A DNA stretch of 64,000 nucleotides from an uncultured Candidatus Saccharibacteria bacterium (GCA_937871805.1 CALMQB010000002.1:1-64000), one strand, 5' to 3'. Shown: positions 47,575-57,162, counted from the first letter of the stretch. The notes: generated by a model from the letters alone, not told the origin. Numbers and translations are program-made.

Positions 47575-47583
47575 TGCGTGTAG

Positions 47584-47589
47584 TATACT
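47584..47589 (+). promoter_or_regulatory. -10 box of tyrS
   Basis: TATACT, 10 bases before the ATG at 47600. The dispersed motif (47589-47598) fills exactly the gap between the -10 box and the start codon. Confidence 0.5.
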
Positions 47590-47599
47590 TAAGTTTAAC

Positions 47600-48826
47600 A
47601 TGAAGCAGGTAATGACACTTTCAGAAGAACTGGTTTGGCGAGGATTCGTTCATCAAACTACTTTTAAAGATATAAAAGAGCTTGATGAAAAGAAAAGGAT
47701 TTTTTACTGGGGAGTAGATGCCAATAGTGCCCCATCAATGACTATCGGTAATCTTGCAGCAGCAATGATGGCCAAGAAATTTATCGATCATGGATACCAG
47801 CCGATTTTATTGGCTGGCGGAGCAACCGGTAGGATCGGTGATCCAAAGGATGATGCAGAGAGACCTGAGGTTACGGCAGACACGGTTGAATCTAACAAGT
47901 TGGGCATAGTCCGGCAGTATGAGTCTATTTTTAGAGGTGCCAAGTTAAAAATGGTTGATAACTACGACTGGTTTAAAGACATCGGTTATATCGATTTTTT
48001 ACTGAAAATCGGAAAGCAAATTGGAATGGGTCAGATGTTAGATAGGGACTTCGTAAAAAACCGAACTGGCGAGGGTGGTGAGGGAATCAGCTATGCAGAG
48101 TTTAGCTACTCGTTAATACAAGGTTACGATTTCCTACACTTATTTAGAGAAGAAGGTGTGACCTTACAACTTTGTGGTTCTGACCAGTGGGTAAACTCAA
48201 TTACTGGGGTGGAAATGATTCGCAAACTTGAAAGTGAAAATGCCCACGTTTGGAGTTGCCCGCTGATAATCAATAAAGCTACTGGTAAAAAATTTGGTAA
48301 AAGTGAGGAGGGAACAGTTTGGCTTGATTCCAAAATGACTAGCCCGTTTAAGATGTATCAGTTCTGGTTAAACGTTGATGATGAGGGTATTGGTGATTAC
48401 CTAAAAATCTATACAGAAATCCAAAAAGAAGAGTTTGACGAGTTGATGCTTAAGTTTAATGAAGATCGATCTGGAAGGTCCGCTCAAAAATACTTAGCTT
48501 TTGAAGTCACAAAGTTAGTTCATGGTTCTGAGGTTGCAGAGTCAGTTAAAAGGATTAGTGAGGTTCTGTTTGGTAACAGAGAGGCTTCTGAATTGATTAT
48601 TGAAGACTTTAAGGCTTTGAGCTCGGAACTTCCCTCCTCTGACTTGGCGGATGTCTTAGAATTCTTAGTTAGTACTGATTTAGTAAAAAGTAAGGGTGAG
48701 GCCAGAAGGTTCATTGAGCAAGGCGCAATTAGCGTTAATGGTCAAAAAATTGATGATTTTGAGCTTAAACTTAAGTCTCTAAGTCTGGTGAAAAGGGGAA
48801 AGAATTCTTTTGCAGTAAAGATCTAA
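47600..48826 (+). CDS. tyrS: Tyrosyl-tRNA synthetase
   Basis: 408 aa, class Ic. The catalytic domain starts FYWGVDANSAPSMTIGNLAA; the HIGH motif is reduced to T-I-G-N, a variation known from TyrRS (typically H-I-G-N/H). Tyrosine-site motifs GSDQWVNSITGVEMI and the KMSKS-type KKFGKSEEGTVWL follow. The C-terminal S4 RNA-binding domain is present (GEARRFIEQGAISVNGQKI). Length and order are normal. It stands alone, with a -10 box 10 bases upstream. Confidence 0.95.
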   Translation: MKQVMTLSEELVWRGFVHQTTFKDIKELDEKKRIFYWGVDANSAPSMTIGNLAAAMMAKKFIDHGYQPILLAGGATGRIGDPKDDAERPEVTADTVESNKLGIVRQYESIFRGAKLKMVDNYDWFKDIGYIDFLLKIGKQIGMGQMLDRDFVKNRTGEGGEGISYAEFSYSLIQGYDFLHLFREEGVTLQLCGSDQWVNSITGVEMIRKLESENAHVWSCPLIINKATGKKFGKSEEGTVWLDSKMTSPFKMYQFWLNVDDEGIGDYLKIYTEIQKEEFDELMLKFNEDRSGRSAQKYLAFEVTKLVHGSEVAESVKRISEVLFGNREASELIIEDFKALSSELPSSDLADVLEFLVSTDLVKSKGEARRFIEQGAISVNGQKIDDFELKLKSLSLVKRGKNSFAVKI

Positions 48827-48837
48827 GAAACCTGAAC

Positions 48838-50157
48838 TTAAGTTGCCAGGAGCGCGTTGGCAGCATCTTTTAGGCTGGTCGCTTCGGATAGGGCTTCTCT
48901 CTGGTACGCGCTAAGAGTATTGAGCTCAAAAGACTCTGATCCAGACCCGTTAAGGATCTCATTAACTAGCTCGCTAGTATTTTGGAATTGGTTCGTTAAA
49001 AGCTGCTGTGTTTCAGGAGTTAATATCCCAGTTTTTTCTTCGCTAAGTGTAACGAGTGGGCCATTTCGGAGTGAGCTATTGCCATCTGTACAAACTGTTT
49101 TTAGAGAGTTGCTTAACTGCTGTGAGGCTGAGCTTAAGTTTGATGGTTTTGATACTTTTTGAATATTTGCTATCTGCTTGACACAACTTTTGTAAGTCTT
49201 TTGCAGGTCAGATCGCAAAGACTCTGCTGTTTCCACTTTATAGTCTGCTCTATTAAAATTATTAAGATTAGTTAGAAGTGAGTATGATTCAGAAAGTGTG
49301 GAGATAAAAACAGAATAATCAGAAAATTTTCCTTGATAGGTAGAAGCTTTTAGAATGTATGCCTCTTCGAGGGCTTGGAGTTGTTGAGCACTTTTATATT
49401 TTGGGTTGAGTGATCCTCCAAAAACTGATGAGAGACGGCTAGAATTGCCTTCTAGTACTTTAAGAGTATTATACTGCGCCTCAACCTCACTAGGATCTAC
49501 TGTTGCCTTGCTGAGAGATTCCGTTATCCCTGTAAAAGAGTTTCTGTAAGCAACTAAGCTCGATGATTTTTTGTAACTACTTGCTGCGTGGTTTCCGGCT
49601 ATAAATAAATATCCCACAGCAGTGATTGAAGTTAAGATAAGCACGGCAATAGCAACTTTTAAACCTTTTTTAAAGCGTAGATTTTTAAAGTGCTTTTTGG
49701 TTCGTGGCTCTTCTTTAAAAAGTTCCTCAGCCTGATTGTCGGACATTGGATTTGAGCCATCCAGCACAGCTGCTTCTAGTTGATCTGTGGGCCCGACTAT
49801 AGAGTCTGTGCCGTCTGTATTAACCATTGAAGTGGTATTGAGAAGGTCCGGCTCGGCGGGGCTTAAGGGAAGGGTGGGTTCACTGGCTGCTTCTAAAACC
49901 TCTGTGCCGACCAAGGCTGCTTCATTATTACGGATTTCTGGATTTACAGATTGTTTCGATTCTGCTTCTACTTTTGGCCGCCAGGCAGAAACTGGTCTTT
50001 GGTATTTTTCTTGACTAGTATTTGGCGTTACTTGTGCAGGGTGCGCAACTGGCTGAGAGGTAACCGGACTGAATCGCTGTGCCTCAGGAATTGGTATTTC
50101 AGATTGCTGGGGTGCCTTTTGAGGTTCTTTGATTGGCTGATATTTATCGGGTTCCAT
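48838..50157 (-). CDS. Single-pass membrane protein with helical outside domain
   Basis: 439 aa. About 165 residues of Pro/Gln/Glu-rich, probably disordered cytoplasmic sequence precede one membrane segment (KVAIAVLILTSITAVGYLFIAG) and a helical extracellular domain with an internal Cys pair (YKSCVKQIANIQ and KTVCTDGNS). No enzyme motif. The layout resembles other anchored proteins of this window (477-aa, 285-aa), a recurring scheme here. Convergent with tyrS. Confidence 0.7.
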   Translation of the reverse strand: MEPDKYQPIKEPQKAPQQSEIPIPEAQRFSPVTSQPVAHPAQVTPNTSQEKYQRPVSAWRPKVEAESKQSVNPEIRNNEAALVGTEVLEAASEPTLPLSPAEPDLLNTTSMVNTDGTDSIVGPTDQLEAAVLDGSNPMSDNQAEELFKEEPRTKKHFKNLRFKKGLKVAIAVLILTSITAVGYLFIAGNHAASSYKKSSSLVAYRNSFTGITESLSKATVDPSEVEAQYNTLKVLEGNSSRLSSVFGGSLNPKYKSAQQLQALEEAYILKASTYQGKFSDYSVFISTLSESYSLLTNLNNFNRADYKVETAESLRSDLQKTYKSCVKQIANIQKVSKPSNLSSASQQLSNSLKTVCTDGNSSLRNGPLVTLSEEKTGILTPETQQLLTNQFQNTSELVNEILNGSGSESFELNTLSAYQREALSEATSLKDAANALLAT

Positions 50158-50276
50158 AACTCAAGTTTAGCTTCTTATGGTACTGCTTATCTTTAAACTT
50201 CAGTTTAACCTAAAGCTATCTGCGTATTCAAGGCTAGGAGTGTGAGCTTTTCTTCTAAAGAATTACTTCGAGCGTG

Positions 50277-50282
50277 TATAAT
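50277..50282 (+). promoter_or_regulatory. -10 box of uvrA
   Basis: A perfect TATAAT with 9 bases to the ATG at 50292. It lies inside the longer frame that begins at 50274, which is therefore rejected as the start. Confidence 0.6.
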
Positions 50283-50291
50283 AGAGATGAT

Positions 50292-53096
50292 ATGAGTGAG
50301 CAGATTGTCGTTAAGGGTGCTAGAGAAAATAACCTAAAGGATGTTGACGTTACAATTCCTAAAAATAAACTGGTCGTGATTACTGGCTTAAGCGGTAGTG
50401 GCAAAAGCTCCCTAGCATTTGATACGATTTTTGCAGAAGGCCAGCGTCGCTATGTTGAAAGTCTGAGTTCTTACGCTAGGCAATTTTTAGGAATGGTTGA
50501 AAAGCCGGATGTCGATAGTATTTCAGGCTTGTCTCCAGCAATTTCGATTGATCAAAAAACTACAAGCCGTAATCCACGCTCCACTGTTGCAACAGTGACG
50601 GAGATTTATGATTACTTACGACTACTTTATGCAAGGATAGGAATTCCACACTGTCCAATTTGTGGGCGACAAATCGAACAACTTACGCAAACAGATATTG
50701 TGGATGAGATCCTTAAGCTAAAAACTGACACTAAAGCACTGGTCTTGGCTCCGATTGTGGTCGCCAAAAAGGGTGAGTTTGCGCATATTCCAGAGGAATA
50801 TCTTAAAAAAGGTTTTGCTAGAGTCCGAGTTGATGGTGTTATTTATGCATTAGACGAGTTTCCATTCTTAGAGAAGCAGAAAAAGCACACAATCGAGATT
50901 GTGGTTGATAGATTAGTGATTAATGAACAGAGTCGTAATCGAATTGTGCAGAGTGTTGAGTCTGGATTAAATTTAACTTCTGGGACGCTTAACTTGCTAG
51001 AGGCTGAGACAGACGAGTTACATAGTTTTTCTAGAGCATTCGCTTGCCCAGATCATCCTGAGGCAGGCTTAAAAGAGCTTGAACCGCGTGTCTTTTCCTT
51101 CAACTCCCCACAAGGAGCTTGCCCGGAGTGTACAGGCTTAGGGATGAGGCTAGAGGTTGACCCAGATTTACTTCTACCGAACCCAAGGTTGAGTATTACT
51201 GAAGGTGCGATCCGTCCTCTGCAAAGAATGGGGGCTGATGCCTGGACGATGAAACAGATTTTAGCGACTTGCGAAATCCATAATATTGACCCTAAAAAAC
51301 CAGTTGGAGAACTGACTGAAGAACAGCGAAAAATAATCCTAGAAGGTAGCGATAAAGAGGTTGAAGTTAGTTTTGGGCGTGGAGGTTATAAGGTTAAATT
51401 TGAGGGTGTGGCGAAGAACATCCGAAGGAGATGGCAAGAGACAGATTCCGAAAATATGCGCCGCGAATTAGAAAAATATATGCGAGCTCAGCCTTGTAAA
51501 ACTTGTCATGGAAAACGACTGAAGCCAGCAGTTTTAGCTGTCACCGTCGGCGGATTCTCTATCATGGATATTTGTGAAATGGATATTGAACGTGCCGTAA
51601 ATATTTTTGACACAATTAAGTTTAATGAACGAGAGACTAAAATTGGGAAATTAATTCTTAAAGAGGTCAAATCTAGGCTAGCATTCTTAAACAATGTTGG
51701 TTTGAGTTATTTAAACTTAGCCCGTTCTGCAGCAACCTTAAGTGGCGGAGAGGCTCAGAGAATTAGGCTGGCAACGCAGATTGGTTCTGGCTTGGAAGGG
51801 GTGCTTTATGTTTTAGATGAGCCGAGTATTGGTTTGCATCAGCGGGACAATACAAAACTACTTAGAACTTTAAAGCATCTTAGGGAATTAGGAAACACGG
51901 TTATTATTGTTGAACATGATGAAGAAACAATACGTGAGGCAGATTTCTTGGTGGATGTTGGACCTGGCGCAGGAGTCCACGGAGGCAACGTTATTGCGGC
52001 AGGAATTCCAAAAGAAGTTGCTAAGAATAAGCAAAGCATTACTGCAGACTATATGTCTGGTAGAAAGAAGATTGAAAAAAAGACAAAATTTAGAGCTGGC
52101 AATGGCTTAAGTTTAAAGATCGTTGGGGCAACAGAAAATAATCTTAAAAATGTTGATGTGGAAATTCCGCTGGGGAAGATGGTCGTAATCTCTGGAGTTT
52201 CAGGTTCTGGAAAATCAACCTTAATTAATGATATTTTAGCGAAGGAATTGCACGCTCAGCTTTTAAGAGCCCGTCAACCGAGTGGAAAACATAGAAGAAT
52301 TGATGGAATTGATAATTTGGATAAGATCGTGATTATTGATCAATCCCCGATTGGTCGGACTCCGCGTTCAAATCCCGCAACTTATACTGGCTTGTTTGGG
52401 CCGTTGAGAGATCTTTTCTCTGCTTTGCCAGAATCCAAAACCCGGGGCTATAAGCCTGGCAAGTTTAGCTTTAATGTCGCTGGAGGTCGTTGTGAAACTT
52501 GTAGTGGTGATGGCGTAATCAAGATTGAAATGCACTTTTTACCAGATGTATATGTACCATGTGAAGTTTGTAATGGAAAACGTTATAAAGCCGAAGTTTT
52601 AGAGATCAAGTTTAATAAAAAAAATATTGCTGATGTACTTGGAATGACTGTTGAGGATGCAGTGGAGTTTTTTAAGGCTCAACCGGCCATTGCTCGTCGT
52701 TTACAGATGCTGTTTGATGTAGGGCTCGGTTATATTACTTTAGGGCAAAGTGCGACGACTTTGAGTGGAGGTGAGGCTCAGCGTGTTAAATTGGCGACAG
52801 AACTCAGTAAGCGCCCGACCGGAAAGACACTCTATGTTTTAGATGAGCCAACGACTGGCCTGCATATGCATGATGTTAAGCAACTCTTGGAGGTCATGGA
52901 AACACTGGTTGATGCTGGTAATAGTATGGTAATCATTGAGCACAACTTGGATGTTATTAAATCTGCGGACTGGGTTATAGACATGGGGCCGGAAGGCGGT
53001 CAGAATGGTGGCAGAGTTATTGCGGAGGGAACTCCAGTTGAAGTCTCTAAAGTTGAAGGCAGTTACACAGGTGAGTATTTAAAGGAGCTGGTTTAA
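50292..53096 (+). CDS. uvrA: Excinuclease ABC subunit A
   Basis: 934 aa, complete. Two ABC ATPase units: Walker A GLSGSGKSSLAFDTIF and GVSGSGKSTLINDIL, signature motifs LSGGEAQRIRLATQIG and LSGGEAQRVKLATELS, and Walker B YVLDEPSIGLH and YVLDEPTTGLH. Zinc modules are seen at CPICG, at CPDH...CPEC and at the CETCSGDG...CEVCNGKRY pair. It recognises DNA lesions in nucleotide excision repair. Three short motif-like stretches lie inside. The uvrB and uvrC genes are not in the window. A weak terminator hairpin follows. Confidence 0.97.
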   Translation: MSEQIVVKGARENNLKDVDVTIPKNKLVVITGLSGSGKSSLAFDTIFAEGQRRYVESLSSYARQFLGMVEKPDVDSISGLSPAISIDQKTTSRNPRSTVATVTEIYDYLRLLYARIGIPHCPICGRQIEQLTQTDIVDEILKLKTDTKALVLAPIVVAKKGEFAHIPEEYLKKGFARVRVDGVIYALDEFPFLEKQKKHTIEIVVDRLVINEQSRNRIVQSVESGLNLTSGTLNLLEAETDELHSFSRAFACPDHPEAGLKELEPRVFSFNSPQGACPECTGLGMRLEVDPDLLLPNPRLSITEGAIRPLQRMGADAWTMKQILATCEIHNIDPKKPVGELTEEQRKIILEGSDKEVEVSFGRGGYKVKFEGVAKNIRRRWQETDSENMRRELEKYMRAQPCKTCHGKRLKPAVLAVTVGGFSIMDICEMDIERAVNIFDTIKFNERETKIGKLILKEVKSRLAFLNNVGLSYLNLARSAATLSGGEAQRIRLATQIGSGLEGVLYVLDEPSIGLHQRDNTKLLRTLKHLRELGNTVIIVEHDEETIREADFLVDVGPGAGVHGGNVIAAGIPKEVAKNKQSITADYMSGRKKIEKKTKFRAGNGLSLKIVGATENNLKNVDVEIPLGKMVVISGVSGSGKSTLINDILAKELHAQLLRARQPSGKHRRIDGIDNLDKIVIIDQSPIGRTPRSNPATYTGLFGPLRDLFSALPESKTRGYKPGKFSFNVAGGRCETCSGDGVIKIEMHFLPDVYVPCEVCNGKRYKAEVLEIKFNKKNIADVLGMTVEDAVEFFKAQPAIARRLQMLFDVGLGYITLGQSATTLSGGEAQRVKLATELSKRPTGKTLYVLDEPTTGLHMHDVKQLLEVMETLVDAGNSMVIIEHNLDVIKSADWVIDMGPEGGQNGGRVIAEGTPVEVSKVEGSYTGEYLKELV

Positions 53097-53105
53097 GCTT
53101 AAGCC

Positions 53106-53126
53106 ATATCTCCTGCAGATATTTTT
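53106..53126 (+). terminator. Short terminator-like hairpin after uvrA
   Basis: ATATCT-CCTGC-AGATAT, a 6-bp stem followed by TTTT, 10 bases after the uvrA stop. Confidence 0.4.
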
Positions 53127-53142
53127 AGTAGTATTGATTTAT

Positions 53143-53703
53143 ATGCAAAATCTGCTTAGAAGAGTTGAGAGTCAAGAGGAAATGATTTATGAACTGCAAG
53201 GCGAGGCATTCAGCCCGTTGCAGATTTCAAGAGTTTGTGAAGGTCTATGTAATTCCTCAAGCCCTCAGGCTTGTCATTACCTAGAATTTACAGAGGGTGC
53301 GCTTAAGTGGCTGGCACTTCATGATAAAATTGGACCGAATCAGTTTGCTGCTCAAAAAATTACTGCGATGCACGCCTTGCTTGGGGTGTCTAGCGGGCTA
53401 ACCTTTCTGCACCTTTATAGCTTTGGCCGAGGAGTGAGCTTTGGGGCGAACCTCCAGGATGGGCTGGGTGGAAGGCAAGATTTTATGAGGCCCATATCTG
53501 AAAAAGAAGGCCTAGAGATTCCCCTTGGAGAAGTCGTGGCAAGATTTTCTAGGAGGATTATTGATCTAGCTGATTTTGGCCCTTTTGAGGGAGTCGAGAT
53601 TAGCCCAGATGTTTATTCTTTGGGTTTGCCCCAAGCAACTTATTTAGCCGCCCTAGAATCCACTTTAGATAAATTTAAGTTTTCTTCACTGCCAACTCTT
53701 TAG
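53143..53703 (+). CDS. Unknown 186-aa protein
   Basis: The start is at the ATG 53143 (a TTG three codons earlier is less likely). Not recognised: a helical protein with SRVCEGLCNSSSPQACHYLE (three Cys in the first 50 residues), KITAMHALLGVSSGLTFLHL, GEVVARFSRRIIDLADFGPF. No signal or membrane helix. Its last four bases overlap the end of the convergent rnhA gene. Confidence 0.65.
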   Translation: MQNLLRRVESQEEMIYELQGEAFSPLQISRVCEGLCNSSSPQACHYLEFTEGALKWLALHDKIGPNQFAAQKITAMHALLGVSSGLTFLHLYSFGRGVSFGANLQDGLGGRQDFMRPISEKEGLEIPLGEVVARFSRRIIDLADFGPFEGVEISPDVYSLGLPQATYLAALESTLDKFKFSSLPTL

Positions 53704-54128
53704 CGGTTTTCGTCCATTAGTTGGTTGGCTTTGGCGTCTGCGAGTTTATTGTATTCTCTGAGAACGTGGTTGTAAGTGACATTTTTGAATTCTGTTGCCA
53801 GTTTTTTGATTTGTTCGTAAACAACCCAGAGGTCTTTATTCTTGACTTTATAAATCCCCTTCATTTGGTTGACGACCAAGAGGCTGTCTAGACGGAACTC
53901 AATTTCTTCAATCCCTAAATCTTTAGCCATTTCTAAGGCGTGGAGAACGGCACGGTATTCAGCTTGATTGTTGGTGGTAATTCCTAGAAATTTTCCACCA
54001 TCCGCAACAACCTCCATATCTTTTGGGTCTTGAATTACAAACCCGCTAGCGCTTGGTCCGGGATTTCCTCGGGAGCCTCCATCGCAGTTTATGATTACTT
54101 TTTTAGGAATACTGGAAGTCTCTGACAT
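53700..54128 (-). CDS. rnhA: Ribonuclease H (RNase HI type)
   Basis: 142 aa with the four acidic catalytic residues visible in order: Asp in IINCDGGSRGNPGPSASG, Glu in TNNQAEYRAVLHALE, Asp in FRLDSLLVVNQMKG, and Asp in KLADAKANQL. It removes RNA from RNA-DNA hybrids. The basic handle is reduced (KVKNKDLWVVYEQIKKL), as in many short bacterial forms. Monocistronic by appearance. Confidence 0.92.
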   Translation of the reverse strand: MSETSSIPKKVIINCDGGSRGNPGPSASGFVIQDPKDMEVVADGGKFLGITTNNQAEYRAVLHALEMAKDLGIEEIEFRLDSLLVVNQMKGIYKVKNKDLWVVYEQIKKLATEFKNVTYNHVLREYNKLADAKANQLMDENR

Positions 54129-54184
54129 ATTTTTAGGATTAAACTCTCTTTTTAGATTTTTAATTTTAAAGCTTAAGTTTAACT

Positions 54185-54205
54185 TATGATTATACCATAA
54201 TCATA
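54185..54205. promoter_or_regulatory. Perfect 9-bp inverted repeat, likely operator
   Basis: TATGATTAT-ACC-ATAATCATA, a perfect dyad ending 7 bases before the -35 box at 54213. This is a classical place for a repressor or activator site controlling the ATPase gene. Confidence 0.55.
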
Positions 54206-54212
54206 TAAGTAG

Positions 54213-54241
54213 TTGACATTATATACGTTAATGTGTATACT
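54213..54241 (+). promoter_or_regulatory. Consensus promoter of the DnaC-like ATPase gene
   Basis: TTGACA, a 17-base spacer and TATACT. The first 13 bases (TTGACATTATATA) recur on the minus strand near 20150 upstream of the Thr/Pro-rich protein gene. Between the boxes TATAC and GTATA form another partial dyad. Confidence 0.7.
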
Positions 54242-54295
54242 TGAAAGTCTAGTATAAATGATTATAGAAAATGAAAAGGTTTACCTAAAGATATT

Positions 54296-55026
54296 ATGGC
54301 AGATAGAAGATTTGATGATACAAAATGGGGGGGCATTATCCGGCAGCGCTAATTGCTGATGCGGAAGTAAGAGAAGCTTCTACCTCTGAAGAGTTTGATG
54401 TAGCAAAACAAAAAATTCTGTATGACTGGTCTGGAGATCAGGCTGTTGGCCTATATCTTTATGGTGGACCTGGAACGAGTAAAAGTGTTTCTACGGCAAG
54501 GCTAGGAATCGAACTGTTGGAACAAGATAATGGATCTTCAGTTATGTGGCTTGGTAATAGCGAGACCGGTCACCCGGACTTCCATAAATCCTTCTCGCGT
54601 GGGTCTAAAGTAGGGATGGGCGGGCATCCAAGCACTGTACTGCTGCAGTCCTGCATGCAAGAAGATAGACCTATGGTGGTTCTTGATGATTTTGGAAACG
54701 TAACGCATGGGGATTTGGTAGAACAACAACGCAACCTAGAGGTTGTCACCAGGCAGGCTTCAGATTGTGGAGCGTTGGTTGTTGTGACTTCAAACCTTGA
54801 GGATCCATTTGCGGCGCTGGATACTCCGGACGCTACAGAGAGTGAAGCCGTAACTAAATTATTAGTTGAGCATCTTGGTAAATCTGAAGGAGACGCTAAT
54901 CCATTTGATAAGACTAAACAGCGAGAAGTTAGTGCTGCCGCGTTAAGAAGCAGAATGGCTAGCATGTTTAGGTTTATAGATTTCGGGAATGAAGACCAGC
55001 GACCTGCCAATGGTTTTTGGGGTTAA
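54296..55026 (+). CDS. DnaC/AAA+-like ATPase with a poly-G frameshift near its start
   Basis: The frame open from the ATG at 54325 encodes 233 aa. The better start, ATG 54296 with MADRRFDDTKW, is in another frame; a seven-G run (54327-54333) separates them, and one extra G would fuse them (TKWGGHYPAAL). Walker A YGGPGTSKS and Walker B MVVLDDFGN, then VVVTSNLEDPF (sensor 1), fit DnaC/IstB-like AAA+ ATPases. It may load a helicase or serve an accessory system. It is regulated by a consensus promoter and an operator-like dyad. Confidence 0.75.
54327..54333. repeat. Poly-G tract (7 G) at the reading-frame switch
   Basis: A homopolymer run of seven G in the fifth-position region between two N-terminal frames of the ATPase gene. 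The longest G run I noticed in a coding region of this window. Confidence 0.8.
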
Positions 55027-55066
55027 GTTTAACTTTTAAAAACTGGAGTTCTTAAACGAAATAGCT

Positions 55067-55106
55067 GGTCATCCTGAACTTATTTCAGAATCTATTTCAG
55101 AATTTC
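55067..55106. repeat. Degenerate short palindromic element
   Basis: GTCATCCTGAACTTATTTCAG with hairpin CTGAA-CTTAT-TTCAG and a partial second copy (TTTCAGAAT). It resembles the GTCATCC...type intergenic repeats of many genomes and, in its GTCAT start, the perfect inverted pair near 7.5-7.9 kb. Confidence 0.45.
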
Positions 55107-55117
55107 GCTACCTCGAG

Positions 55118-57130
55118 TTATTTTAGGAGCTCTTCGCCTTCTTTTAGGTAAGCTTTGAAGGCATCCATATTCCATTCACGACCTAAAAAGTCTTCAACTA
55201 ATTCTTTAACTGGCTTTGAACCTCCAGGTTCTAGGATGGTTTTTCTATACTTATTGGCAACTTCCCTATCTAGCAAATTTTTTGAATTAAATTTTGTGAA
55301 TAAGTCTTTGGCTATTGCTAGTGACCACATGTAAGTGTAGTAGTTTGATGAGTAACCTCTTAAAATATGGCCAAAGTGATAAATTGAATAGTAATCACCA
55401 TAGACTCCAAGTGCATCACGAGATGAACCTTGTTCAATTTCTTTAAGTTTAAGATTATCAATCTCAGTAGTCGTGTAGACTTCTAGAGACATTTTAGAGA
55501 GTGATGCTTGACGTGCTACAGCGATACCATTAAGTTTAGGGCCGTCCATTATGGATTGCTTTCTTTGCACTTTTAGAATTAACTCATCTGGAATTTGTTC
55601 ACTAGTTTCAATATGTTTACTGAGCTTTTTTAAAACCTTAGAATCCATTAAAATTTCCTCCAGCAATTGCGATGGAGCTTCTACGAAATCATCCTGAACG
55701 TTCCAGCCGGAAAGATCAGACCAGGTCCCGTTTTGGCCGCCGAAAGTATGATGTAGCAGGTGCCCAAATTCATGGAAGAACGTGTTGACTTCATCTATGC
55801 TCTGTAAGCCAGGATCGGTCTTTGTTGGCTTTGTAAAGTTACAAATTAGCAAATTCTGAGGCAAGACCCTTTCTTTTAATCCCATTACAACTCCAGAGCT
55901 GCAGGCATGATTAAATTTTCCATCTCTAGGGTGCATATCTAAATAGATCCGCCCGATTGTTTTTCCATCTTCAAAAACTTGGTAGCAGTCTACATCATCA
56001 TTCCAGACTTTCGCAGATTTATCTTGCTTAAACTCAATGCCGAACATCTCTTCAAAGATCTGTAGGAGGGATTCCTTAACATGCTGATATGGGAAGTACT
56101 CCTTTAGTTCCTCCTCGTTAGAATTGGTTAGCTTAATTGCTATTTGGTTACTGTAATAATCTATATCGGCATAACTTAATTCTGTATTATCACCACTTTT
56201 AGACTTATATTTTTTGATTAAACTTAATTCTTTCTGAGCCCTTTCTCTAGTTAAGCTGATCAATTGGTTGATGAACTTAGCAGAATTTTCTGGGTTCTCG
56301 ATCATCTTGTCTTCTGTGGCTAACCAGGCATAGTTTTTATAACCGAGTAGTTTAGCAAGCTCTTCAGCTTTGTTTAAATATTCTGGTAGGATTTCTCCGT
56401 TCAGGTCTTTAGCATAGTTCATGGAAATTTCTCTAACTTTTTCGCGGGTCTCTCTAACGGTGCAGTTTTGTAGGATATGCAGGATTGATTCTGCAATGAG
56501 CTTAATCTCGATTTCTCCAGACTTATTAGTCTTAGCCTTGATGAAGCTTTTAAGGCATCCGTTTAGTTCTTTAGACTTAAACTTAAGTACTGGAGTATTT
56601 TCAGCAACATTTTTACTAAACTTGGTAGAAAGTTCGGACATTTTTTTGGAGACTTGCTTTACTTGACTACGAATCTTTTCAGGCTTGTCTACTCCCGTAC
56701 GTTTATAAGACTTAGAAAGTAGATCATAGAGATAAGCTGCTTGGGGGCTTAGATTCTTAGGATCAATTTGCTGGTTAAATCTTTTGTATATTTGCTGGTT
56801 TAAGCTGTATTCTGTGACTGCTTCAGATGTTTTTATTGAAAATTCATCGGCTAGGTCTCGGAATTCTTTTTTAGGATGGACTAAGCTTATCGTAGACATA
56901 AAGTGGTCTTCACTAAAGCTATTTTCTAGCACATCAATCTCTCGTAGTAGGTCTTCGTCTTTGGCTTCAGATTTTTCGAGTACTTTTATTCCTTTTTTGA
57001 AGTCCAGGATTGTTTTTTCACCTAGGGCTTTAAGTTCGCTCAAACTTAAGTCGGCAATTTTATTATAGAATGGTTGGTTTTGCGGTTGGTCTGCGAATTC
57101 TAATTCTTTGGTGTCTTGTGTGTCTTTCAT
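55118..57130 (-). CDS. M3-family oligopeptidase (thimet/PepF-like)
   Basis: 670 aa. The zinc site FFHEFGHLLHHTFGG (HExxH) is near residue 450, followed by the third ligand region SQLLEEIL about 25 residues on, as in M3A peptidases. DMHPRDGKFNHACSSGV and a late HFGHILRGYSSNYYTY are further M3 landmarks. A long helical N-terminal half closes the cavity. It degrades short peptides in the cytosol. No signal peptide. Several dispersed motif copies are embedded. Confidence 0.93.
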   Translation of the reverse strand: MKDTQDTKELEFADQPQNQPFYNKIADLSLSELKALGEKTILDFKKGIKVLEKSEAKDEDLLREIDVLENSFSEDHFMSTISLVHPKKEFRDLADEFSIKTSEAVTEYSLNQQIYKRFNQQIDPKNLSPQAAYLYDLLSKSYKRTGVDKPEKIRSQVKQVSKKMSELSTKFSKNVAENTPVLKFKSKELNGCLKSFIKAKTNKSGEIEIKLIAESILHILQNCTVRETREKVREISMNYAKDLNGEILPEYLNKAEELAKLLGYKNYAWLATEDKMIENPENSAKFINQLISLTRERAQKELSLIKKYKSKSGDNTELSYADIDYYSNQIAIKLTNSNEEELKEYFPYQHVKESLLQIFEEMFGIEFKQDKSAKVWNDDVDCYQVFEDGKTIGRIYLDMHPRDGKFNHACSSGVVMGLKERVLPQNLLICNFTKPTKTDPGLQSIDEVNTFFHEFGHLLHHTFGGQNGTWSDLSGWNVQDDFVEAPSQLLEEILMDSKVLKKLSKHIETSEQIPDELILKVQRKQSIMDGPKLNGIAVARQASLSKMSLEVYTTTEIDNLKLKEIEQGSSRDALGVYGDYYSIYHFGHILRGYSSNYYTYMWSLAIAKDLFTKFNSKNLLDREVANKYRKTILEPGGSKPVKELVEDFLGREWNMDAFKAYLKEGEELLK

Positions 57131-57162
57131 ATGACTTTAAGTATAGCAGTTAAATTTAAGCT

